Source: Nanobdellota archaeon
GTDB taxonomy: Archaea > Nanobdellota > Nanobdellia > PEZQ01
Direction: 5' to 3'
Length of the DNA stretch: 48,895 nt
NCBI GenBank assembly: GCA_018220985.1
Contig: JAAOXS010000007.1
Location: 1 to 48,895 of the forward strand
A program made the translations under genes and the position numbers. Shown here in pieces: positions 30,415 through 38,925 of this stretch (position 1 is the first letter of the stretch; every line of letters starts with the position of its first letter). The notes beneath the pieces were generated by a model. It saw nothing but the letters and a program-made list of their open reading frames with translations. It did not search any database and was not told where the DNA came from.

Positions 30415-30919
30415 GTTAGGTCATAGGGTTGGACGCGACAAAAGGGCAACAACACATTTGTTCTTAGCTGCGCGCGCTTTCGGAGCTGTTGAAGGATTTC
30501 TTAGTGGCGAAACTGATTCAAACCTGACTAACAGTGTTAATTCTTTATCAAATTCTTGGGGTGGTGATTTTAAAGTTTCATATGTTAAGAATTGGCGGAA
30601 ATTAGTAAGAGAATTTAATGGAAAAATTGTTCACCTAACAATGTATGGAATTCCTGTTCAGAATTGCGTGAAAAAAATTGGTGCAGGTTCGGATTTATTA
30701 GTTATTGTTGGCGGCGCAAAAGTTCCAAGCGATGTTTACGAATTAGCTGATTATAATGTTTCAATAACCACACAACCACATAGTGAGATAGCCGCGCTTA
30801 GCGTTTTTTTGGATAAATTGTTTGATGGTAAAGAATTATTGTTAAAATTCCCTAATGCTCAGAAAAAAATTGTTCCAAAAAAGAATGGAAAAAAAGTATT
30901 GAAGTATTCTGAGAAATAA
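30395..30919 (+). CDS. tRNA (cytidine(56)-2'-O)-methyltransferase (aTrm56, SPOUT)
   Basis: VLRLGHRVGRDKRATTHLFLAARAFGA, HLTMYGIPV, LLVIVGGAKVPSDVYELADYNVSITTQPHSEIAALSVFLD. Confidence 0.94.
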   Translation: MLVKVLRLGHRVGRDKRATTHLFLAARAFGAVEGFLSGETDSNLTNSVNSLSNSWGGDFKVSYVKNWRKLVREFNGKIVHLTMYGIPVQNCVKKIGAGSDLLVIVGGAKVPSDVYELADYNVSITTQPHSEIAALSVFLDKLFDGKELLLKFPNAQKKIVPKKNGKKVLKYSEK

Positions 30920-30954
30920 AACTATTTAATAGCCACTTTCTTTTTGTTTGGTTA

Positions 30955-31959
30955 ATGAGTAAGAGATTGGTTTACATTGACTGGATTCGTGCAGTTGCTA
31001 TTGTTTTAATGGTGTTCTGGCAGGTTTTCGATTTTTTCTCAGAGTATAATGTTTATTCAGATTCGCCTTTTTTTTTTAGTTCAATTAATGCGCCAATTCA
31101 TTTGTTTGTGTTAGTTCTTTTTTCTGGGATGGCAGGTGCGGGTTTGTATTTGTATTTGAGTAAGGTTAAGAAAAAGCAAGGTTTCAAAAAAACTTTTTTT
31201 AGAGTTTTAAAAAAGTATTCTTGGCTTATTGTAATAAGTTTTTTCTTCACTTTTTTGGTGTGGGATTTCTGCACGTTTTACACGTGGAGTGAAGCAATTC
31301 AAGGAGTTGGTTTAGTTGGTATTTTTGCTTTTATAATTCTGTATTTGGAATTTCCCACGATTTTTGTCGTTTCTTTATCTTTAGCAGTTGGAATTTTTCA
31401 GCAATTAATAAAACCATTACTGATGAGTGCTGTTTCAACTCTGCCATTTTGCGTGACGAATCTGTCTTTTGAAATGTTTTTTTCGCTTCCAGTGAATTTT
31501 TTGTTCAGAGGCTTTTTTTCAGTTATTAATTTACTGCCTTTAATGTTGTGGGGTGCGAGTATGGTTAAGTATTTGAATGAAAAAAGTTGGCGTACAATAT
31601 TTTTTCTTGGATGTGCTTTAATCTTTTTCGGAGTTATTTTGCATAATGTTATCCCAATTAATTTTTATGAACGTTCTCCAACTTCTTTTCTTGTTGAAAT
31701 TGGTTTTCTAACAGTTCTAATGGCATTGGGTAGTTTTCTTTCAAAAACGCGTGCAAGTTCAAAAATTTCTTTGATATTATTGCCTTTTGGCATGGATGCT
31801 TTAATTGTTTACTTAGCTCATTTCTTGCTTGTTTACAAACCTTTATCCATGCTTGGTTTGGAGAACACTTTTGGAATTCCAATTTCATTAATTGGATCTT
31901 TCACTTTTCTTTTAATTTCTAATGTGGTGATTAATTTATGGAGAAAACAATACTCTTAA
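30955..31959 (+). CDS. Multi-TM acyltransferase-like protein (DUF1624/HGSNAT-like)
   Basis: RLVYIDWIRAVAIVLMVFWQVFDFF start and about 10 TM segments. Confidence 0.75.
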   Translation: MSKRLVYIDWIRAVAIVLMVFWQVFDFFSEYNVYSDSPFFFSSINAPIHLFVLVLFSGMAGAGLYLYLSKVKKKQGFKKTFFRVLKKYSWLIVISFFFTFLVWDFCTFYTWSEAIQGVGLVGIFAFIILYLEFPTIFVVSLSLAVGIFQQLIKPLLMSAVSTLPFCVTNLSFEMFFSLPVNFLFRGFFSVINLLPLMLWGASMVKYLNEKSWRTIFFLGCALIFFGVILHNVIPINFYERSPTSFLVEIGFLTVLMALGSFLSKTRASSKISLILLPFGMDALIVYLAHFLLVYKPLSMLGLENTFGIPISLIGSFTFLLISNVVINLWRKQYS

Positions 31960-32726
31960 CAATTATTGTAACAACACTTTTCTTTTTGCCTTTTCCAAGT
32001 AATACTTTTTTATTATTAACTTTTGACACAGAACTTGATTTACCGCCAATCCTAAATTCTTCCTTGGGCGTAAGTGAATTGAATGTTTTGCTTGATTTTT
32101 TGGAAGAGGAAAATGTGAAGGCAACGTTTTTCACGACTTCGCAGGTTAGTGAGTTGTTTCCTGAAATTGTTTCAAGAATTGTTAGTGATGGTCATGAGCT
32201 TGCAGCTCATTCTGTTAATCATTCTAATGTTTCAGCAAGGAATTATAGTGACTTGTTAAGCGAGTTGTCAAGTAATATTCTTACCCTTTCAAGTTTTAAT
32301 ACGAGTGTAACTTCTTTCAGACCGCCTTATAATCAAGGTAATCCTGAGTTATCACTTGTTTTTGAAAAGTTAGGTTTAACTGTTGATGGTTCTCATAAGG
32401 GAGATTTTCCTTTTTTTGAGGGTGATGTTTTATTCTTAACTTCTTCACCTTTGTTTTACCCGTCAAGTGTTTACCCTGTGAGTTGGGTTAGTGTTTTCAG
32501 AGAGTCTCTTAAAATTCAAAAAAGTAAGCGTGTTAAAGTTGTTGTTGTGGGTTTACATCCTTGGGAATTGGTGGATTTGCCTGTTGTTAAAGGTTTTGAG
32601 GAATATACTATTCCTGCGGGTAATTATTCTTGGAGTAATTTAAGAGATTTAGTGAGTTATGCTAAGAGTCTTGGCGTGAATTTTGTTACTGCCAGCGAGT
32701 TTTACAAATTATTTATTAATTCTTAA
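31938..32726 (+). CDS. Polysaccharide deacetylase (NodB/CE4 family), secreted or anchored
   Basis: LLTFDTELDLPP, VKATFFTTSQVSELFPEIVSRIVSDGHELAAHSVNHSN, FRPPYNQGNPE; signal-peptide-like N-terminus. Confidence 0.88.
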   Translation: MEKTILLTIIVTTLFFLPFPSNTFLLLTFDTELDLPPILNSSLGVSELNVLLDFLEEENVKATFFTTSQVSELFPEIVSRIVSDGHELAAHSVNHSNVSARNYSDLLSELSSNILTLSSFNTSVTSFRPPYNQGNPELSLVFEKLGLTVDGSHKGDFPFFEGDVLFLTSSPLFYPSSVYPVSWVSVFRESLKIQKSKRVKVVVVGLHPWELVDLPVVKGFEEYTIPAGNYSWSNLRDLVSYAKSLGVNFVTASEFYKLFINS

Positions 32727-32735
32727 TTTTAGTTT

Positions 32736-33470
32736 ATGCTTATGCAAGAGTTGAGCATTATGAAAGAATTAGGAGTTTCCCCTTTAGATATTGTTAATTA
32801 TGTTTTATTGTTGAACCGGAAAAGAAAAACAACATTTATTTCTATATTAAAAAACGAGAAAAACGAATTAAACCTTGAAAAACTTTTTAAAAAAGAAGGA
32901 TTAGTTTTTTCTAAAAAATATAATAAACGTGGTACTATTCTTGCTGATTATGATGTATGTTATAATAAGAAGTTCTTAAAAATTAAGAATGATAATGATT
33001 GTGGAAAAATGTATGGTTATCCTGATTGTTGTGTTGAAGATTATGTTAAAAGCCATCCAGGAGAGTTGAATTTTGTTTATAACACGGGTTTATTCGTTCT
33101 TAAAAAAAATGGAAAGAGTATTGATGATTTCGCTTTTTCTTCTCACATTCCTTGTTGTAGAGATAAACTTCCAAAAATGTGTAATAGAACTGTTAAACTA
33201 GTTAAAGAATATAAAAATATTATTGAAAAAGAATGTCGTTGGGTAATTAATGATGTTATAAAACAGTTTTTGTCACTTGCACCATCAAATTTAGAACTTA
33301 GAAAAAAAAGAAATGATATTCTAGCAGATTTTGAAGTTATATATGAAAAACGCAAAATAACAATGTGTTTATCCATTCATAAATCTAGTAAACATATTGA
33401 GCGCGTTAAAAATTATTTAGCTTATTTGAATGATGATATTTTGAAAGAAAAGTTATTAAAATTATTTTAA
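32736..33470 (+). CDS. DUF483-like protein
   Basis: MYGYPDCCVEDYVKSHPGE...HIPCCRDKLPKMC. Confidence 0.7.
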   Translation: MLMQELSIMKELGVSPLDIVNYVLLLNRKRKTTFISILKNEKNELNLEKLFKKEGLVFSKKYNKRGTILADYDVCYNKKFLKIKNDNDCGKMYGYPDCCVEDYVKSHPGELNFVYNTGLFVLKKNGKSIDDFAFSSHIPCCRDKLPKMCNRTVKLVKEYKNIIEKECRWVINDVIKQFLSLAPSNLELRKKRNDILADFEVIYEKRKITMCLSIHKSSKHIERVKNYLAYLNDDILKEKLLKLF

Positions 33471-35386
33471 TTAATTAGTGATTTCCCATTTTTTTTCTCA
33501 ACTTCGTAGTGCATATGCGCCGCGTTTCTTAATTCGTTTTCGTGTGTGACAATTATTATTTGTTTTATGCGTATTTTTTCAAGGGTTTCAGGTAGTATTT
33601 TTATGTCTTCACTGTCAAATCCTGTTGTTGGCTCGTCAAGAATTAATACTTCGCTTTGTGATATGTTTGCTATTTCAGCAGCGATGTTTGATAAAGCAAT
33701 ACGGTAAGCAAGAGCCACTCCTGTTTTTTCCCCCCCACTTAAAGAATTAATAAGAGTTTCATCACCGCTTATTGAGTAAGCTATTGGTTCATAATTGTTC
33801 AGCACGTCAACAGTGTATTCATCTTCAAACTTTCTGATTTCTTCAAACAGTTTTTGAAACTCTTCTCGGAATTGTTCTAAAAAATTATCTCGTACAACTT
33901 CACGTATGTTTCTAATATCTTCCCGTAAGCGAATTATTAAGCTTAATTGTTTTCGTGTTTTCAATAGTTTTTCCTCAAAAACTGTTATTATAAAAATTTT
34001 TTCTTGTTTTGTTTTAATTCTTCCAAATTCTTTTTCAATATTCTCTTCCAAATAATCTAATTCTATTTTTTTCGTTTCATAAATTGTTTTTATGTTTGCG
34101 TATTCTTCAAATATTTTTTCAAATTTCACCCTAACTGTTTTAAGTGATTCACTGTAATCTTGCACATTAATTTTTTGGACTTGAATTATTTCAGAACTTA
34201 CTCGTTCCTTTTCTTTTTCAAATAAACTGATTTGCTCTAAAATTCGTTTTTTAACATTTTCAATTCTTATATTACTAGTGAGTTCTTTTTCTATTGTTTC
34301 TAATTCAACTATTTCTTTTTCTTTTTTCTTTTTTTCTTTTTCCAATTCGTTTCCCCGTTTTATTAAGTGTTGCTTATCCACTTTTTGTTTGCAAGTTGGA
34401 CAAATTCCTTCATTCACGTCTAATAATTCTTTAGAATCATTTTTGTTTAATGTAAGTAATGTTTTTGCAGAGTATTTTTTTTCAAGAATTATTTGAATTT
34501 TTTTGTTTAAGTTTTCAAAATTTTCTTTACTTTCAGGTATTGTTTTTGTTAATTCACTTATTCTTTTAAGGAGTTTTACTAATTGATTTTCTAAGAGTTC
34601 TTTCCTTTTTTGGGTTGTAATGTTTTGAGTGAATAATTCTTCTATTCCTTTTTTTTCTTTTAATGTTTGCAAGTATTTTTTTTCACTTATTTGAAAAACG
34701 TTTTTTTCAAGTTCTATTTCTTTTTTTAAGAGTTTTATTTTCTGGTTTTTGAATTCATATTCTTTTTTTAATGCGAATAATTCTTTTTCAATTTCTTGTT
34801 TAAAACCAATTTTTGCTTCAAAATCTATTATCTTGTTATTAAACAGAATTATCACTTCTTTTAAATTATTCCAAACAATTTTGTATTTGGATAATTCGAG
34901 TATTTCATCAATGAATTCTTGCCTAGCTTCATTTTTTAGTTCAATTAATTTTCTTATTTCATCCTGCTGAGTGTATGATATTACGTTGAAAAGGTTTGAA
35001 TCATACCCTAATATTTGCCGTATTTTCTCATCGAAATCTTTCACTCTTGAAATTACTGGAATTATTTTATTATTAACGCTCAGTAGTAATTCATTTTTAT
35101 CAAAACTTATTCCTACTTTTTTTTTGATTATACCTCGAGTTATGTTATAGTCTTTGTTTTCATGTTCGAAAACTAATTTTATACTGCCTTTCTCACATCC
35201 TCTTCTAAGTAGTGATGCGTAATTCATTCCAGTTTCGTTTCCGAATAATGCATAACTAATTGCCATAAGTATTGTTGATTTTCCACTACCTGTTCGCCCA
35301 GTTATTACGGTTATACCTTGTTCGAACTCAATATTCGCTTTTTTGTATGAGCGAATGTTCTCTAAAACCAATTTTTTTATTATCAT
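33467..35386 (-). CDS. rad50: Rad50 SMC-like ATPase with zinc hook
   Basis: GRTGSGKSTILMAISYALFG, hook CPTCKQ, SLSGGEKTGVALAYRIAL, VLILDEPTTGFD. Confidence 0.97.
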   Translation of the reverse strand: MIIKKLVLENIRSYKKANIEFEQGITVITGRTGSGKSTILMAISYALFGNETGMNYASLLRRGCEKGSIKLVFEHENKDYNITRGIIKKKVGISFDKNELLLSVNNKIIPVISRVKDFDEKIRQILGYDSNLFNVISYTQQDEIRKLIELKNEARQEFIDEILELSKYKIVWNNLKEVIILFNNKIIDFEAKIGFKQEIEKELFALKKEYEFKNQKIKLLKKEIELEKNVFQISEKKYLQTLKEKKGIEELFTQNITTQKRKELLENQLVKLLKRISELTKTIPESKENFENLNKKIQIILEKKYSAKTLLTLNKNDSKELLDVNEGICPTCKQKVDKQHLIKRGNELEKEKKKKEKEIVELETIEKELTSNIRIENVKKRILEQISLFEKEKERVSSEIIQVQKINVQDYSESLKTVRVKFEKIFEEYANIKTIYETKKIELDYLEENIEKEFGRIKTKQEKIFIITVFEEKLLKTRKQLSLIIRLREDIRNIREVVRDNFLEQFREEFQKLFEEIRKFEDEYTVDVLNNYEPIAYSISGDETLINSLSGGEKTGVALAYRIALSNIAAEIANISQSEVLILDEPTTGFDSEDIKILPETLEKIRIKQIIIVTHENELRNAAHMHYEVEKKNGKSLIN

Positions 35387-36537
35387 TTTTCGAACTCTGC
35401 CATTATTTTTTGAGTTGCTTTTTCAAGACCGTCTTTTTTTAAGATTGTTCCAAGTGTTCCAATTATGATTTTTGCAAGTTCTATTTCTTTTTGAGAATAA
35501 CCTTTTGTTTTCAAATAATCTAATTCAATATTTTTAGAATGCCTTAATAATCTTAGTTTTTTTTCTTGGGGGTTTAATAAATCTGTTAAGTACACTTTAC
35601 AATGTAAATAATTGTTTTCTTTTGCTTTTTCTCGTATTAATTGTCTGTCAACCATGTTTTTACTGCCTTCTTTTAATCTTCCAAATGGTCTAAAAATGAT
35701 TAGTGCGTAAGGTTTGTTTTTTATGAGTGATAAGCATTTTTGAGTTACTTGTTTTGGAATCATGTTTTCACAATCAAATTTTTCAATTATTATTTCACGT
35801 GTTTTAATAAACATGGGCGTTATTGTTTTTGTCATTGTGTTAATGAGTAATGCTTGTTTTTTTTGAGGTATTTCCATATCTGTTATGTCAGTGTACTCTG
35901 TTGAACCTGAGTATTGTATTATTCCAGTGTCATATTTTGTTTTAAAATTTGTATGCCAGTGCCCTCCCGCGTAATAATCAAATCCTTTGGGTAATAGGTT
36001 TGTTGGAATGTCCATGAATTTAGTTGATATGTCTGAAATAGTATGGTGGAACATGAATATTTTATAATCCGCGTTCACGCTTTCAGGGTTGATTTCCACG
36101 TTTTCAAAAATTTCTTTAATATTTGCTTGTCTTCCAGCTATCCCGCATAAGAATACGTTTTTGTAAAATTTTCCTTTTAACAGTATTTTTTGATTTGTTT
36201 CATAATATTTTGGGTTGGATAAGTTAGTGACGAGTTCGATTTCTTCAAGTATGGATATTACTGTTTCATCAATGCTCATATCATGGCTTCCTGCAATAAT
36301 GAACAAGGGTATGTTAGCGTTTTTGAGTTTTGAAAGTTGGCGGATACAATTTATTATTGATTTATGAGTTGGGTTGCCCTGGTCGAACAAGTCGCCTGTG
36401 TGTATTACGAAGTCAACTTTTTTTTCAATAGCTATGTTAACGCATTGCTCAAAAGCGTTGTAATAATCTTCCTCACGTTCTTTTAGTTTATAATTTGTTT
36501 TTCCAAGGTGTGTGTCGCTGAAATGTAAAAATATCAT
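35383..36537 (-). CDS. mre11: Mre11 nuclease
   Basis: FLHFSDTHLGKTNYK, DFVIHTGDLFDQGNPTHKSI, FIIAGSHD, GFDYYAGGHWHTNFK phosphoesterase motifs. Confidence 0.97.
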   Translation of the reverse strand: MIFLHFSDTHLGKTNYKLKEREEDYYNAFEQCVNIAIEKKVDFVIHTGDLFDQGNPTHKSIINCIRQLSKLKNANIPLFIIAGSHDMSIDETVISILEEIELVTNLSNPKYYETNQKILLKGKFYKNVFLCGIAGRQANIKEIFENVEINPESVNADYKIFMFHHTISDISTKFMDIPTNLLPKGFDYYAGGHWHTNFKTKYDTGIIQYSGSTEYTDITDMEIPQKKQALLINTMTKTITPMFIKTREIIIEKFDCENMIPKQVTQKCLSLIKNKPYALIIFRPFGRLKEGSKNMVDRQLIREKAKENNYLHCKVYLTDLLNPQEKKLRLLRHSKNIELDYLKTKGYSQKEIELAKIIIGTLGTILKKDGLEKATQKIMAEFEK

Positions 36538-36558
36538 TCTTAATCTTTTAGATTAAGA
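36538..36558. promoter_or_regulatory. Perfect inverted repeat TCTTAATCT-TTT-AGATTAAGA abutting the mre11 start
   Basis: 9-bp arms with 3-nt spacer adjacent to ATG (minus strand, 36537). Confidence 0.6.
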
Positions 36559-36594
36559 TTAGCACTGCTTTTATTTATTTCTTCCACGCAGTGT

Positions 36595-36891
36595 TTAGTA
36601 ATTGTATTTATTAAACATGTCTTGTTCTCCTACAGCTCCGCTCCCTTTACGTGAGTATTTATATTTGTAAAAGACTATTCCTACAAAAGCAATTATCACC
36701 ATTATTGCTATGAATCCTCCTCCGAAGAATCCGAAGAAGATCATATCATTCGAGTTGTTTTCTTCATTAAGAAAACCGGCTTTAGCTCCGAAGAAGTCAA
36801 TTTCATTACTTATTTCTGTTAAGTTTATTTCAGCTGCTAATGCTGGTGCTATTGTAAGAAACACTGCAAGAACAAGTATTCCATTTTTCAT
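36595..36891 (-). CDS. Small secreted/membrane protein
   Basis: Signal peptide MKNGILVLAVFLTIAPALAAE and one TM FGGGFIAIMVIIAFVGIVFYKYKY. Confidence 0.7.
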   Translation of the reverse strand: MKNGILVLAVFLTIAPALAAEINLTEISNEIDFFGAKAGFLNEENNSNDMIFFGFFGGGFIAIMVIIAFVGIVFYKYKYSRKGSGAVGEQDMFNKYNY

Positions 36892-37006
36892 TGATAAGTA
36901 TAATATAGTTTCGTATTTTTAAATATTTCAATCAAATTTCTTTTAAAAAAAATTTGTTATATTAAATCATTGGTTTTAAATATTTTAATTCTCTTCTTAT
37001 TAGTCA

Positions 37007-37924
37007 ATGAATTTAACTAATAAAATCATTATTTTGAGTTTTTTCTTGTTTTTCTTGTTTAATGGTTTAACATTTTTGAATATTATTCCTGAAAAATTTG
37101 TGACTGATAACTTTTTTTACAGTCTTAGTAATGTTCTTGCAGGTAACGTTTACGTTATAATAACTGCTTTATTCATGCATGGTTCTTTCACGCATTTAAT
37201 TTCTAATGCTATGATGCTTTACATTGTTGGAAACGCTCTTGAAGAAATTGGAGGTTCTAAAAAATTTGCAATAGTGTTTTTCTGTGGTGGCGCAGCTTCT
37301 TTCATTCTTAGCAGCCCTTCTTACGCTGTTAATGATTTGTTAGTTGGCAATTCTGGCGCAATTTTTACTGTTATGGCTGTTGTAGCATTGGTTAATCCTT
37401 TAAGTTATAAGAAGAGTAGAGTTTACAAAATCGTTTTCGGTTCAGGTAGTGAAATTGTTTCACAAGTTTCTAAGGAAGTGTTTGATAAAAAGAATTTTTT
37501 GCTTAACGTTTTCATTTTTATTATGATACAGTTCACTGCCATAATGCTTTATACAACAATTGTTTCAGATGAAAGTGTAGGTCATTTAGGCCATTTTGTT
37601 GGTTTCCTTATTGGCGTAGTTTTTGGTATTGCGTGGAGTGAGAAGCTTCAGGGAATAGTTCGCGGAACTGGAAAAAATGTTTTAATAATGTTTTTTCTCG
37701 TTTTATTTTTGGCTTATGGAAGTTATATTTTATTTCACATTGTTAACCCCACATCTAATAATTTTATTGATGATTTTCTTTCAAGTTTTAACATTAACCT
37801 ATTTTCTTCTGAAACAGTTAAGTGTAATAATTATTGTTTAGATAACAATTATGATTATGGTGTTGTTGATGAGGGTATTTGTTCTTGCATGATTAATCAG
37901 TCTTTTGAAGAGAATTTAGGTTAA
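37007..37924 (+). CDS. Rhomboid family intramembrane serine protease with Cys-rich tail
   Basis: FMHGSFTHLISNAMMLYIVGNALE, VGNSGAIFTVMAVV (catalytic Ser), SVGHLGHFVGFLIGVVFG (His); tail CNNYCLDNNYDYGVVDEGICSCM. Confidence 0.93.
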   Translation: MNLTNKIIILSFFLFFLFNGLTFLNIIPEKFVTDNFFYSLSNVLAGNVYVIITALFMHGSFTHLISNAMMLYIVGNALEEIGGSKKFAIVFFCGGAASFILSSPSYAVNDLLVGNSGAIFTVMAVVALVNPLSYKKSRVYKIVFGSGSEIVSQVSKEVFDKKNFLLNVFIFIMIQFTAIMLYTTIVSDESVGHLGHFVGFLIGVVFGIAWSEKLQGIVRGTGKNVLIMFFLVLFLAYGSYILFHIVNPTSNNFIDDFLSSFNINLFSSETVKCNNYCLDNNYDYGVVDEGICSCMINQSFEENLG

Positions 37925-37967
37925 TTATTACAGTTATATTTTTTAATAAAGTAATCATTTCTTTGTT

Positions 37968-38924
37968 ATGTTTATGAAGACAGCTGATTTTGTAGAATTA
38001 AAAAAATCGCTTTTCAACCTTGAGGGTTTTAAGTCAAATTCTTATTTTATGGTGGAGGAAGAACGAATTGACGCTTATCCTTTTTCTCAGGGGAGTATTA
38101 AAGCAGAAGTTATTGAGGCACGCGGTAAGAATGTTTCAAACATTATTGCACCTAATTTTTCTAAAGTTTATTTTATTGACGGTGTTCAGCGAACAGTTTT
38201 ATTAGGTGAAGTTGATGGTTTCCCCATTTTTCTGCATTTTTCAGGAGCTGCGTTGATTGGTAGAAATGGTAAGTTATTATCCCCTTTTGGAGAGCCGCCA
38301 ACTAATATTTGTTTAATAACTCACCCCAGTGTTAAAATTAGTTCTAAAATTGGTGTTGAGTTTGTTGAGAAAGGTTTTGAGAACATGACTGATATGAGTC
38401 CTTTCACTCAACATTCATCATTATTGCGAAAGAGGTTGGAGCAGGATTTATTTAAGAAAGCTGTTAAATTCGTGGGCGATGGTGAAGTTCTGGTTTATGA
38501 CGGGCCTCTTTTTTACACTGGTGATTTGCAGAGTTTGAATGTTGTTGGCGTTATTAAGCGTCATTCCGTTTTGTATTTGCCTGCTATTAAAGCAGTTTTA
38601 TCTTTGGAAGTTGGTGATAGGAGTCCTGCTTTCGTGATTACTCGTGGTCAGGAGGGTGTGAGTATTAAAGTTGTATCTTTTTATTTACGTTTGTTTAAGA
38701 GGAAGAATCCTTATTATGGTGTTGTACGAGTTGAATTGCCCTTTTCTTTGGTGGATAAGATTGATGTGTTTGCGTCTTTCATTTTTTCAGAGCGTTTTCC
38801 TGTTAGTTTTAATGTTCACCAATCTGATAAGAAATTATACCCTATCGCTGTATGCGAGAAATACTTATCTTCTCGTATGCCTTCGATTGAGTTATTGTCA
38901 GCTTTTTTAAGTGATGTGATGTAA
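37968..38924 (+). CDS. nurA: NurA-like 5'-3' nuclease
   Basis: VYFIDGVQRTVLL, VLVYDGPLFYTGDL, VVGVIKRHSVLYL: NurA motifs; directly upstream of the HerA-like gene. Confidence 0.85.
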   Translation: MFMKTADFVELKKSLFNLEGFKSNSYFMVEEERIDAYPFSQGSIKAEVIEARGKNVSNIIAPNFSKVYFIDGVQRTVLLGEVDGFPIFLHFSGAALIGRNGKLLSPFGEPPTNICLITHPSVKISSKIGVEFVEKGFENMTDMSPFTQHSSLLRKRLEQDLFKKAVKFVGDGEVLVYDGPLFYTGDLQSLNVVGVIKRHSVLYLPAIKAVLSLEVGDRSPAFVITRGQEGVSIKVVSFYLRLFKRKNPYYGVVRVELPFSLVDKIDVFASFIFSERFPVSFNVHQSDKKLYPIAVCEKYLSSRMPSIELLSAFLSDVM

Positions 38925-38925
38925 C

